Source: an uncultured Bacilli bacterium (GTDB taxonomy: Bacteria; Bacillota_I; Bacilli_A; RF39; UBA660). From it: a DNA stretch of 42,564 bases. Every line of letters starts with the position of its first letter. Within the stretch, counting starts at the first letter, position 1. The notes beneath the pieces were generated by a model. The model was not told where the DNA came from. It did not search any database and saw only the letters and a program-made list of their open reading frames with translations. The DNA lies in assembly GCA_905235065.1 (NCBI GenBank), contig CAJOJR010000015.1:1-42564 (forward strand). Reading direction: 5' to 3'. Made by a program: the position numbers and the translations under genes. Shown in pieces: positions 18,547 through 29,106 of this stretch.

Positions 18547-19135
18547 AATAACACTTAGTAGAGTATTTTTATCAATAATTTTGCTTATATTACTTATTTT
18601 TCCATTTTACAAATTTGGATTTAATTTTCCTACATTTGTGGTTGCTAATGGAAAGGTTATTTTGGATTTAAAATATGTAATATGTGGGATAATTTTTGTA
18701 ATAGCAGCTTCAACTGACTTTTTAGATGGATATTTAGCAAGAAAGAATAATCAAGTTACTGACTTTGGTAAAGTGTTAGATGCTATAGCTGATAAAATGT
18801 TAGTAAACGGAGTATTAATTATATTGGCTGTAGAAAGTCAAATTAGTGTTATTGTACCTGTAGTAATTGTAATTAGGGATATTGCAGTTGATTCAATCAA
18901 AATGATAGCTGGTCAAAAGAATGGTGCAGTAGGCGCTAGCTGGACTGGTAAAATTAAAACAATATGTATGCTTATAGGAATAACATTGCTATTTTTTGGT
19001 AATTTACCGTTTGAACTTGTTAATTTAAGATTTGCTGAATTCTTAATATTAATAGCAACTGTTTTATCTGTGGTGAGCGGTGTTCAGTATTATTTAAATA
19101 ATAAAAAATATTTATTTTCAAAAGATTTACAATAA
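18530..19135 (+). CDS. pgsA: CDP-diacylglycerol-glycerol-3-phosphate 3-phosphatidyltransferase
   Basis: MNLPNRITLSRVFL...ASTDFLDGYLARKNNQVTDFGKVLDAIADK (CDP-alcohol phosphotransferase motif). Confidence 0.95.
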   Translation: MNLPNRITLSRVFLSIILLILLIFPFYKFGFNFPTFVVANGKVILDLKYVICGIIFVIAASTDFLDGYLARKNNQVTDFGKVLDAIADKMLVNGVLIILAVESQISVIVPVVIVIRDIAVDSIKMIAGQKNGAVGASWTGKIKTICMLIGITLLFFGNLPFELVNLRFAEFLILIATVLSVVSGVQYYLNNKKYLFSKDLQ

Positions 19136-19205
19136 AAACTTAAAAATCTCTTATAGGGATTTTTTTATTTTGGAGTATAGTAAAATATGTAAAACTTAAT
19201 TTTAA

Positions 19206-19219
19206 CAAACAATTGTTTG
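19206..19219. promoter_or_regulatory. Candidate LexA/SOS-like box variant upstream of recA
   Basis: Perfect palindrome CAAACAATTGTTTG directly upstream of the recA -35 (TTGACT 19230); compare Gram-positive CGAAC-N4-GTTCG. Confidence 0.5.
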
Positions 19220-19229
19220 AAAAAAGTTG

Positions 19230-19258
19230 TTGACTTTGAAAAATAGGTGAGTTAAAAT
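19230..19258 (+). promoter_or_regulatory. recA promoter
   Basis: TTGACT-17-TAAAAT. Confidence 0.75.
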
Positions 19259-19281
19259 ATTATTGTAAAGGAGGAAAACAT

Positions 19282-20322
19282 ATGGAAAAGAAAGGAAAAG
19301 AGAAAGATAACACACTTGAACAAGTGCTTTTAGATATAGAAAAACAATTCGGTAAAGGCGCAATAATGAAACTAGGAGAAGGTGGAGTAAAAAATATAGA
19401 TGTGGTATCGAGTGGAAGTATTGCACTCGATGTTGCATTAGGAGTTGGGGGTTATCCAAAAGGAAGAATTATAGAAATATTTGGACCTGAATCTAGTGGT
19501 AAAACAACTATTGCTTTGCATGCAATTGCAGAAGTACAAAAACTTGGAGGTAGGGCCGCATTTATTGATGCTGAACATGCATTAGATCCAATATACGCTA
19601 AAAATTTAGGAGTTGATATTGATAATTTATTATTATCTCAACCAGATACAGGTGAACAAGCATTAGAAATTTGTGAGGCTTTAGTTAGAAGTGAAGCAAT
19701 TTCAATAATAGTTATTGATAGTGTTGCAGCACTTGTACCTCAAGCTGAAATTGAAGGCGAGATGGGGGATTCTCATGTTGGTCTCCAAGCCAGATTAATG
19801 TCTCAGGCATTAAGAAAATTGAGTGGCACTATTAATAAAACAAATACTATTTGTATATTTATTAATCAATTAAGGGAAAAAGTAGGGGTGATGTTTGGAA
19901 ATCCCGAAACAACTCCAGGCGGAAGAGCACTGAAATTCTATTCTAGTGTTAGACTTGATGTTAGACGCGCTGAGCAAATTAAAGTTGGAAATGAAATTCT
20001 TGGTAACAGAACAGTTATTAAAGTTGTTAAGAATAAAGTGGCTCCACCATTTAGAACAGCTGAAGTGGAAATTATGTATGGTGAAGGTGTATCAAGAGAA
20101 GGCGAACTTGTTGATTTAGCTTCAAATGTAGATATTATCAATAAGAGTGGTGCTTGGTTTTCTTATAAAGGTGAGAGAATTGGACAAGGTAAAGAAAACG
20201 TAAAACTTGTGCTTAAAAATAATCCTGAATTATGCAAAGAAATATATGATAAAGTAAGAGAACACTACTTTAACAAAGAAGATACTGATACAAAAAAACT
20301 TCCTAATTCAAAAGAAGGATAA
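19282..20322 (+). CDS. recA: Recombinase RecA
   Basis: [43 protein letters not shown]. Confidence 0.98.
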   Translation: MEKKGKEKDNTLEQVLLDIEKQFGKGAIMKLGEGGVKNIDVVSSGSIALDVALGVGGYPKGRIIEIFGPESSGKTTIALHAIAEVQKLGGRAAFIDAEHALDPIYAKNLGVDIDNLLLSQPDTGEQALEICEALVRSEAISIIVIDSVAALVPQAEIEGEMGDSHVGLQARLMSQALRKLSGTINKTNTICIFINQLREKVGVMFGNPETTPGGRALKFYSSVRLDVRRAEQIKVGNEILGNRTVIKVVKNKVAPPFRTAEVEIMYGEGVSREGELVDLASNVDIINKSGAWFSYKGERIGQGKENVKLVLKNNPELCKEIYDKVREHYFNKEDTDTKKLPNSKEG

Positions 20323-20329
20323 ATTTAAA

Positions 20330-20361
20330 ATAATTATAGTTTAAACTATAATTATTTTTTT
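20330..20361 (+). terminator. Intrinsic terminator after recA
   Basis: ataattatagtttaaactataattatttttttac. Confidence 0.75.
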
Positions 20362-20458
20362 ACTTAAATATCATTTGACAATACTACTAAAAAACTTTAA
20401 AATAATATTTAGGAAGTAGTTCACACTTTCTAAATATAAAATTAATGGAGGAATGAAT

Positions 20459-22003
20459 ATGGATAATGTTGCTTTCTCCATTTTGCTTGGCTTAATTGGA
20501 ATTATATTAGGAGTCACTATAACTTTTTTAATTAATAAATTAAAAGATGCGGCTACTAGAAATGAAGCCAATAAATTAATAGAAAACGCTAGAAAAGAAG
20601 CAGAAAGAATTAAAAGAGATAATGTTCTTGAATTAAAAGAAGAATCATATAAGTTAAAACAACAAACTGAACAAGAGATTAAAGAAAAGAAAAAAGAACT
20701 AAACGAATTAAACGATAGAATTGATAATCGTGAAAGAAGTCTTGATAAAAGAGATGAACTTATTAATGAACGCGAAAGATCATTAGATCAAAAAGACAAA
20801 AATTTATTGGCAAAACAAAAAGAATTGCAAGAAAAAGATGCAAAAATGGAGAATTTATTGAAAGAACAGATAGAATTATTAGAAAAAATATCTGGTTTTT
20901 CAAAAGAAAAGGCTAGAACTTTAGTAATGGAAAAAGTAGAAAATGAAATGTCTAAAGAAATAGCCGAATATTTAAAACAAAGAGAAGATGAGGCTAAATT
21001 AGAGGCTGATAGAAAATCAAAGGAATATTTAGTTGATTGTATGCAAAGATATTCAAATGATGTTACAAGTGAACAAACTGTATCTACTGTAACACTTCCT
21101 AATGATGAAATGAAGGGAAGAATTATAGGTAGAGAAGGTCGTAACATAAGAACTATCGAAGCTATAACAGGTGTTGATTTAATAATTGATGACACTCCTG
21201 AAGTTATTGTTCTATCAAGTTTTGACCCTCTTAGAAGAGAAATAGCTAAGTCTACTCTTGAGGCTTTGATTAAAGATGGAAGAATACACCCAGCTAGAAT
21301 TGAAGAACTTTATGATAAAATTTGTGAAGACTTTAAAAACAAAATTAAAGAAAAAGGTGAGGAAGCTTTATTTGAACTTAATTTAACAAAAGTAGATCCA
21401 TATCTTGTTGAATTAATAGGTAAATTGAATTTTAGAACAAGTTATGGTCAAAATGCTTTAAGTCACTCTAAAGAAGTTGCTCATTTAGCGGGATTACTTG
21501 CTTCAGAATTAGGAGAAAACGTTGCACTTGCTAAAAGAGCCGGTTTACTTCATGAAGCTATTGACTTTGAAATTGAAGGAAGCCACGTTGAAATAGGCGC
21601 TGATGTTGCTAAAAAAGCTAATGAAGATCCAGTTGTTATAAATGCAATTGAATCACATCACGGCGATAAGAAACCAACTTCAGTTATATCAGTATTAGTT
21701 CAAATAGCTGATGCTTTATCAGCTTCACGTCCAGGTGCTAGAAATGATAGTTTAGAAAACTATGTTAAGAGATTAGAGCAACTTGAAGCAATTGGAAATG
21801 AAATTGAAGGTGTTGATAAAACATTTGCAATGCAAGCTGGTAGAGAATTAAGAGTAATTGTTAAACCAGAAGAAATTGATGATGCCAAAAGTTATAAGAT
21901 TGCTAGGGATATTAAAGATAAAGTTGAAGCAGAAATGCAATATCCCGGAACAATTAAAGTAGTTGTTATTAGAGAAACAAGAGCAGAAGAAATTGCTAAA
22001 TAG
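20459..22003 (+). CDS. rny: Ribonuclease Y
   Basis: N-terminal TM, coiled coil, KH (GRIIGREGRNIRTIEAITGVDLIIDDTPE), HD domain (LAKRAGLLHEAID). Confidence 0.95.
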   Translation: MDNVAFSILLGLIGIILGVTITFLINKLKDAATRNEANKLIENARKEAERIKRDNVLELKEESYKLKQQTEQEIKEKKKELNELNDRIDNRERSLDKRDELINERERSLDQKDKNLLAKQKELQEKDAKMENLLKEQIELLEKISGFSKEKARTLVMEKVENEMSKEIAEYLKQREDEAKLEADRKSKEYLVDCMQRYSNDVTSEQTVSTVTLPNDEMKGRIIGREGRNIRTIEAITGVDLIIDDTPEVIVLSSFDPLRREIAKSTLEALIKDGRIHPARIEELYDKICEDFKNKIKEKGEEALFELNLTKVDPYLVELIGKLNFRTSYGQNALSHSKEVAHLAGLLASELGENVALAKRAGLLHEAIDFEIEGSHVEIGADVAKKANEDPVVINAIESHHGDKKPTSVISVLVQIADALSASRPGARNDSLENYVKRLEQLEAIGNEIEGVDKTFAMQAGRELRVIVKPEEIDDAKSYKIARDIKDKVEAEMQYPGTIKVVVIRETRAEEIAK

Positions 22004-22071
22004 CAATTTCTTTATTTGATTTTTAAATTACTTTGTGGTATAATATGTTCCATGTTTAAGGGGGAAAAGTT

Positions 22072-22428
22072 ATGAAAAAGTTTGAAGAGTTAAAAAATAA
22101 TAGTGTATTCAATGTTGGTGTGTGGGAATTAAAACCGACATTTAAAAGTGAAGAGTTTATAAATAAATATGTTTTTAATTCATATGTTCAAGGATTAACA
22201 TTTTCATTTATAAAAACCGGAGAAAACACTTGTAAGGAATTACTAAGTGGGACTGAATTCAATTTGGAAGAGTTATTAATGACTAACGAAGAAATTGGTT
22301 TATGTTTCTTTGGTGGTTATGTAAATGATATAGCAGCAAAAAATACTGCTGACAAAGAATACACAACAACTTATTTTAAAGCAGCTAAAGAAGCGAACAA
22401 AAATAATAAAAAATTAATAAGAAAATAG
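22072..22428 (+). CDS. Hypothetical protein, 118 aa
   Basis: Open frame with SD ggggaaaag and downstream terminator; no family recognised. Confidence 0.6.
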   Translation: MKKFEELKNNSVFNVGVWELKPTFKSEEFINKYVFNSYVQGLTFSFIKTGENTCKELLSGTEFNLEELLMTNEEIGLCFFGGYVNDIAAKNTADKEYTTTYFKAAKEANKNNKKLIRK

Positions 22429-22483
22429 GACTATAAAAATCCTATTTTTTATTTTATAATTGTTATATAAAAGAGGTGTTTTT

Positions 22484-23233
22484 ATGAGAGCATTAATAAC
22501 GGGTGCTTCTAATGGAATAGGGTTAGAATTTGCTAAGAAATTAAATAATTTAGGATATGATTTAATACTTGTTTCAAGAAATGAGGATAAGTTAAATGAA
22601 ATAAAAAGATCATTAAAAGGTGATATTGAGATAGTATCAATGGATTTATCTAACGAAAAGAATGTATATGATTTATATGATAAAACAAAAGGTAGAGTGG
22701 ATCTTTTAATTAATAATGCAGGATTTGGTTTATTTGGTAAATTTACTGAAACTGATTTAAAAGAAGAATTAAATCTAATTGATTTAAATATAAAAGCATA
22801 TCATATTTTAACAAAATTATTCTTACAAGATATGGTAAAAAGAGATAGTGGAAGAATACTTAATGTGGCTTCTTCTGCAGCGTTTGAACCAGGACCTTTA
22901 ATGTCCGCTTATTATGCTTCAAAATCTTATGTTTATAATTTAACTATGGCAATATATGAAGAATTAAGAAGAAATAAATCTCATGTAAAAGTAAGTGTAT
23001 TATGTCCTGGGCCAGTAAATACTGGATTTAATGATAGAGCTAATGTTAGATTTAGTTTAAAAAGTCTAACACCTGAATATGTAGTAGATTATTCAATTTC
23101 TCAAATGATGAAAAATAAATTAGTAATAATACCATCTTTAAGAGTGAGAATGGGTGTATTTGCTAATAGAATATTTAGTAGAAAATTTGTATTGAAAATA
23201 ATATATAATATTCAAAAGAAAAAAGATAACTAG
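22484..23233 (+). CDS. Short-chain dehydrogenase/reductase
   Basis: MRALITGASNGIGLEFAKKL...INNAGFG...SSAAFEPGPLMSAYYASKSYV; TGxxxGIG and YxxxK motifs. Confidence 0.9.
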   Translation: MRALITGASNGIGLEFAKKLNNLGYDLILVSRNEDKLNEIKRSLKGDIEIVSMDLSNEKNVYDLYDKTKGRVDLLINNAGFGLFGKFTETDLKEELNLIDLNIKAYHILTKLFLQDMVKRDSGRILNVASSAAFEPGPLMSAYYASKSYVYNLTMAIYEELRRNKSHVKVSVLCPGPVNTGFNDRANVRFSLKSLTPEYVVDYSISQMMKNKLVIIPSLRVRMGVFANRIFSRKFVLKIIYNIQKKKDN

Positions 23234-23247
23234 TCGTTATCTTTTTG
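23218..23247. terminator. Bidirectional terminator between convergent SDR and rnj genes
   Basis: aaaaagataact-agt-cgttatctttttg. Confidence 0.65.
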
Positions 23248-24912
23248 AATGTCTAAAATAATTGGTATAATAATCGGTCTTCTTCCAGTTGAATCAATTA
23301 TGTAAGAATTTATTTCAAGTATTATTTTATTCTTTAAATCAATTGGATTAAAGTTGTCTTTTTCGAGTTCATTTAATACAATTGACGATATTTTTGTTTG
23401 TATATTTTTAAGTAATTCTTGACTGTCATTTACAATTACAAATCCTCTCGTTGTTATATTTGGTTCTAATAACATTTTTTTATTTTTAGAATCAATATTT
23501 AATATAACAGAAAGAATTCCATCAGTAGACATTATTTTTCTATCTCTTATTATGTTAGTACCAACATCTCCGATTCTTTTACCATCTACATATATATCAT
23601 TAATTGGAATAGAACCCTTTTTCTCTACGATGTCATCATGTAAGGAAAGCATTTCACCATTTTTAAGTATAAATGTATTTTCTTTTTTTATATCACAATC
23701 TTCAGCCAGTTTAGCATGAGCTCTTAGCATTCTATATTCTCCATGCATTGGCATAAAGTATTCTGGTTTAATAATTCTAAGCAATAGTTTTAATTCTTCG
23801 CTTTTAGCGTGTCCACTTGTGTGAAGATCTGCTTCATCTGTATTAGTATAAACTTTAGCTCCCTTTAAATATAGTTTATTAATAATTCTATTAATACTAA
23901 GAGCATTACCAGGAATAGGAGAAGAAGAGAATATTACTGTATCTTCTGGCATTAATGTTATGTTTTTATCAGTTCCGTTTGCTATTCTAGATAAAGCGGC
24001 TAATGGCTCTCCTTGAGAGCCTGTACATAATAAGCATATTTCACTTGGTTTTAATGCTTTAGCTTCTTCTGGTGTTATAATTATATCTTTGTCTTTAATA
24101 TATCCACATTCTAAGGCTATATCAATACTATTATTCATGCTTCTTCCAAATGTTACAACTTTTCTGTTATTCTTTTTACAAGTTTCAATAATATGAGTTA
24201 ATCTGTAAATATTTGAAGCAAACGTAGCAATTATTAATCTGTGTTTACTTCTAGCAACAATTTCACCTAGAGTTTCATCGACAATAGATTCACTATTAGA
24301 AAATCCTTTTACTAAGGCATTTGTTGAATCACTCATTAGAAGTTTAACCCCATTACTACCAATTTTAGCCATTTTTTGTAAATTTGCCATTGGGCCGATT
24401 GGCGTTAAATCAAATTTAAAGTCTCCGGTTGAAACTATAACTCCATTAGGAGTAGTAATGCTTATTCCATAAGAATCTGGAATAGAGTGAGTGGTTCTAA
24501 AAAATTCTACTTTAAAATGTTTAAAATTAACAATAGTATCTTCATTGTATTCTTCTAAGTTAGTTGTTGGTATTAGTTTTTCATTTAATTTATTTGTTAT
24601 TAATTTATAAGCAACTTTTGATGCATATATTTTTGGAAACTCAACATTAGGTAAAACAAAAGGAAGAGCACCTATATGATCCTCATGGCCATGTGTTATA
24701 AATAGAGCTTTTACTTTGTCTTGATGTTGTTTTAAATAATTATAATCAGCAAGTACGTAATCAATTCCAAGTAAGTTTTCTTCTGGGAACATTACACCAC
24801 AATCAATTACAATTATTTCATCATCATGTTCAATAACATACATGTTTTTTCCAACTTCACCAAGTCCACCCAAAGCAAAAACTAAAGTTTCACCTTTATT
24901 TTTATCATTCAT
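23230..24912 (-). CDS. rnj: Ribonuclease J
   Basis: ALGGLGEVGKNMYVIEHDDEIIVIDCGVMFPEE...FITHGHEDHIGALPF; beta-CASP MBL RNase. Confidence 0.95.
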   Translation of the reverse strand: MNDKNKGETLVFALGGLGEVGKNMYVIEHDDEIIVIDCGVMFPEENLLGIDYVLADYNYLKQHQDKVKALFITHGHEDHIGALPFVLPNVEFPKIYASKVAYKLITNKLNEKLIPTTNLEEYNEDTIVNFKHFKVEFFRTTHSIPDSYGISITTPNGVIVSTGDFKFDLTPIGPMANLQKMAKIGSNGVKLLMSDSTNALVKGFSNSESIVDETLGEIVARSKHRLIIATFASNIYRLTHIIETCKKNNRKVVTFGRSMNNSIDIALECGYIKDKDIIITPEEAKALKPSEICLLCTGSQGEPLAALSRIANGTDKNITLMPEDTVIFSSSPIPGNALSINRIINKLYLKGAKVYTNTDEADLHTSGHAKSEELKLLLRIIKPEYFMPMHGEYRMLRAHAKLAEDCDIKKENTFILKNGEMLSLHDDIVEKKGSIPINDIYVDGKRIGDVGTNIIRDRKIMSTDGILSVILNIDSKNKKMLLEPNITTRGFVIVNDSQELLKNIQTKISSIVLNELEKDNFNPIDLKNKIILEINSYIIDSTGRRPIIIPIILDIQKDND

Positions 24913-24977
24913 AAAATTCCCTCCAAATAAAAGTTCTTTTGAGTAATATAAATTATACTATATTTACTAACTTTTGT

Positions 24978-27112
24978 CTAGTCATTAGGGTCAATTAAAG
25001 TAAGTGAGACTTTATTCTTATCTTTTAAAATATCTAATACATAGCAATCAACTATATCTCCAACTTTTAATACTTCGTTAGGGTGTTTTATATATTTTTT
25101 AGTTATTTTAGAGATATGAACAAGCCCATCATTTTTAATACCTATATCAATAAATGCTCCAAAGTCAACAACATTTCTAACCGTTCCTTGTAATTTCATT
25201 CCAATTTTTAAATCTTCCAGTTTCAAAATATTTTCTTTTAATATAGGTGCATCATATTGATCTCTAAAGTCTCTTTTAGGTGTTTTTAAAGAATTAATAA
25301 TGTCTTCTAAAGTATAAATATCAGTATTTAGTTCTTTTGATAACTCATTAATATTTGCATTATTTAATACATCTATTAATTCTTTTTTACCAATTAGTTT
25401 AATATCTAGATTTAAAAATTTTAATAATTTATTAGTTACTTCATAACTTTCAGGGTGAATATTTGTTTCATCGAGAAGATTAGATCCATTAATAACTCTC
25501 ATAAATCCGATTGATTGCTCAAATGATTTATCGCTTAACAATTTTTTCTTTATTATTTCATCCCTTGACATTATTTTTCCATTTTCTTCTCTATATTTAA
25601 TTATTTTATCAATATTATTTTTAGTAAGTCCTGAAATATATTTTAAAATGAATGGAGAAGCAGTATTAATATTAACTCCAACATTATTAACAACTTTTGT
25701 AACAATAAAATCTAATGATTCACTTAATTTCTTTTGATTAACATCATGTTGATATTCACCAACACCAATAGATTTAGGATCAATTTTAACTAGTTCATTA
25801 AGTGGGTCTTGAAGTCTTCTAGCAATTGATATTGCACTTCTTTTTTCAACTGTTAAATCAGGAAATTCTTCTATGGCTAGTTTAGAGGCGGAGTAAACAC
25901 TAGCACCTGCTTCAGATACAATTGCATATTTACACTTTTTGATTTCATTGATAGTCTCACTCACCAATTTTTCACTTTCTCTAGATGCAGTTCCATTACC
26001 AATAGCAATAATATCAATATTATATTTATTAATTAATTCTTTTAATAATTCTTTAGATTCATTCCATTCATTTTGTGGTGCGTGTGGATATATAACTTTA
26101 ATATCTAATACTTTAGAAGTGGAAGAGACTACTGCTAGTTTACAACCCGTTCTATAAGCTGGATCAAATCCTAATACAGTTTTATCTTTCATTGGTGGAG
26201 TAAGAAGTAAATGTTCTAAGTTTTCACTAAATACTTTAATAGCTTCATTATCTGATTTTTCAGTTAGTTCACTTCTTATTTCTCTTTCTATACTAGGACT
26301 AATTAATCTTTTATAAGCATCTAAAATAGAGTCTTTTATATAAATATTTACTGGTGAATCTTTCTTAATAATATTTTTTTCTAAAAATGAGATTATTTCA
26401 TCAATATTTAGATTAATATTAACATTTATTACTTTCTCATTTTCCGCTCTATTGATTGCTAAAAGCTTATATATTTAACTGGTTCATTAAAATCATAATA
26501 CATTTCATATGTTTTATTTTCATCATTTGCATTCTTTTTTAATTTAGTTTCTATTATTCCGGTATTAAAAAAGAAACTTCTAATCCATTTCCTATAATAT
26601 GCATTATCACTTATCCATTCAGAAATTATATATTTAGCCCCAGTAATTGCATCTTCATAAGTTTTTACATTTTCATTTAAGAATTTAGATACACTTTTTT
26701 CATCAAATGAAGTGGGGAAACTCATTATGATTTTAGCAAGTGGTTCTAATCCATTTTTAATAGCATCAGTTGCTTTAGTTTTCTTCTTTTCTTTATATGG
26801 TAAATATATATCTTCAACTTCAACTAATTTTTTAGCATTCATTATATTAGATTTTATTTCATCAGTAAGCATCCCTTTTTCATCAATTAATCTAATAGCG
26901 TCTTCTTTCCTTTTTAAAAGATTAGTTTCATATTCATAAGATTCATTTATTTTTCTTATTTGTTCTTCATCCAATCCATTAGTTGCTTCTTTTCTATATC
27001 TTGCGATGAATGGAATAGTGTTTCCTTCGCTTAATAGTTTCAAAGTGTTTTCCACTTGCTTGATTGTTATATTTAAATCAACGCTTAAATTTTTAATAAT
27101 ATCATTATTCAT
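24978..27112 (-). pseudogene. tex: Tex (S1 RNA-binding transcription accessory protein), frame-disrupted near 26460
   Basis: N-terminal ORF (27112-26459) NTIPFIARYRKEATNGLDEEQIR; C-terminal ORF GFDPAYRTGCKLAVV...GVGEYQHDVNQ...S1 domain. Frame lost where xHRxLA(I/M)NR is expected. Confidence 0.85.
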
Positions 27113-27240
27113 ATTAACTCCTTTACATACTAAAAATAATTTTATCAATAAAAAAATTTTAGTTCAAATAAATTAGTAAATAAATGTAAATATTTTTAAT
27201 AATTAATTTTTTATGATAAAATTATTGGTAGGTGATATAA

Positions 27241-28230
27241 ATGGGATTATTTTCTAAAATTAAAAATATATTTAATAAAAAAGAAGAGATTAAAGAATCT
27301 AAAGAAGTTGAAGAGATTAAAACTTATGAAAAAGGATTGGAGAAAACTAAAAAAGAATTTGTTAATAAGTTAAATATACTAGGGATTAAATATACTAAAA
27401 TTAATGATTATTTTTTTGATGAATTAGAAGAATTATTAATTATGTCAGATATTAGTGTTGAAACTGTTATGTTTATGATTGATAAATTAAAGAAAAGATG
27501 CAAAGAAGAGCATATAGATAGTTTTGAAGAATTAAAAGAAGTTATTGTTGATGAATTACTCTTACTATATGTTGATGGTGAAGTAGTAAGTTCTACTTTA
27601 AATATAGTACCTAATAAACTTAATGTATTATTATTTGTTGGAGTTAATGGAGTTGGTAAAACTACAAGTATTGCTAAAATAGCAACTAAATTAGTTAACG
27701 AAGGTAAAAAAGTAATGTTAATCGCAGGAGATACTTTTAGAGCTGGAGCGGTAGATCAATTATCTATTTGGGCAGATAGAGTTGGATGTGAATTTTATGG
27801 TAATGACTCTAAAGATCCATCAAGTGTTGTTTATGATGGATTAGTAAATGCTAAAAAAGATAATATAGATGTTGTTTTAATAGATACAGCAGGTAGACTT
27901 CAAAATAAAGTTAATTTAATGAAAGAATTAGAAAAAATTAATAAAGTAATTAACAATTTATGTGAGGGCTCTCCAGAAGAGACATTGCTTGTAATAGATG
28001 CATCAACTGGTCAAAATGGAATAGATCAAGCTAAAAGTTTTAAGGAAATAACTAATATAACTGGTTTAATACTTACTAAAATGGATGGTACTGCTAAAGG
28101 GGGAATAGTTTTAAGTATTAAGAAAGATACAGGCATTCCTGTTAAATTTGTTGGTTTTGGAGAGAGTGCTGAAGATTTAATGTCATTTGATATAGAAAAA
28201 TACATATATGGATTATTTAAGGAGTTTTAA
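27241..28230 (+). CDS. ftsY: Signal recognition particle receptor FtsY
   Basis: LLFVGVNGVGKTTSIAKIA...LIAGDTFRAGAVDQL...VLIDTAGRLQ...LTKMDGTAKGG. Confidence 0.95.
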   Translation: MGLFSKIKNIFNKKEEIKESKEVEEIKTYEKGLEKTKKEFVNKLNILGIKYTKINDYFFDELEELLIMSDISVETVMFMIDKLKKRCKEEHIDSFEELKEVIVDELLLLYVDGEVVSSTLNIVPNKLNVLLFVGVNGVGKTTSIAKIATKLVNEGKKVMLIAGDTFRAGAVDQLSIWADRVGCEFYGNDSKDPSSVVYDGLVNAKKDNIDVVLIDTAGRLQNKVNLMKELEKINKVINNLCEGSPEETLLVIDASTGQNGIDQAKSFKEITNITGLILTKMDGTAKGGIVLSIKKDTGIPVKFVGFGESAEDLMSFDIEKYIYGLFKEF

Positions 28231-28512
28231 TGGAAGAAAGAGAATATATAATTGAACTTTATGAAATATATAAAAAACTATTAACTGTATTTCGAAAATT
28301 ATTATTATGAAGATTTAAGTTTAAATGAAATCGCTGTTAATAATAAAGTTTCTAAAGCAATGGTTAGTAAAAATATCAATAATACTATAAGTAAATTAAA
28401 TGACTATGAAAACAAATTAAAAATATATTTTAAAGAAAAAAAATTATATGATGCTTTAAAAAACAAAAATAATTTGACAAATGTTGTAGAAGAAATTTTA
28501 TATAAAGACTAG
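28230..28512 (+). pseudogene. ylxM: YlxM-like DNA-binding protein, frame-disrupted near 28290
   Basis: Frame 1 MEEREYIIELYEIYKKLLT then shifted frame YFENYYYEDLSLNEIAVNNKVSKAMVSKNINNTISKLNDYENKL; directly follows ftsY. Confidence 0.72.
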
Positions 28513-28562
28513 AAATGAAATAAAAAATTATATATAATATACTTATTAAAGATGGTGATAAT

Positions 28563-29000
28563 ATGAATAAAAAAGGTTGGACTTTAGTTGGAGAATTAGT
28601 TGTATTCTTAATTATTGTTATAGGACTTATATATGCTGTATATGGTTTGGGTGTATTAGGACTAATTAGAAATTCAGATAAACCAACACCAGGTGTTAAA
28701 CCACAACTTATTATAAGTGGTAGAATTGTTAACTATGAAGTCGTTGAAGAAAACTTAATAGAAGCTACAAGGAATTATGTTTACCAAAAATATAATGATA
28801 GTTTTAATGGAGATACTATTATTGTTAGAGTTAATACATTAATAGAATCTGGATATATAAGTACTATTAGAGATAATAAAAACAAAAAATGTAGTGGATA
28901 TGTAAAAGTTAATAAAAATGATTATAATTTAGAATATAAACCATATTTAAAATGTAGTAATTATATAAGTGTTGGATATGAAAATGATTATGATTGGTAA
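28563..29000 (+). CDS. Pseudopilin-like secreted or anchored protein
   Basis: N-terminus MNKKGWTLVGELVVFLIIVIGL resembles prepilin KKG-FTL(V/I)E; C-terminal paired Cys segments KKCSGYVKV...KCSNYISV. Confidence 0.6.
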   Translation: MNKKGWTLVGELVVFLIIVIGLIYAVYGLGVLGLIRNSDKPTPGVKPQLIISGRIVNYEVVEENLIEATRNYVYQKYNDSFNGDTIIVRVNTLIESGYISTIRDNKNKKCSGYVKVNKNDYNLEYKPYLKCSNYISVGYENDYDW

Positions 29001-29030
29001 ATAAAGTATACTTTATTTACTTTTTTTGTA
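29000..29030 (+). terminator. Intrinsic terminator
   Basis: aaataaagtatactttatttacttttttt. Confidence 0.6.
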
Positions 29031-29106
29031 AAAAGCAATTATATAAATTGACTTTTAACTATATTTTATAGTAAAATTAAAATGTATAGAATAGAGGAAT
29101 AAATAC

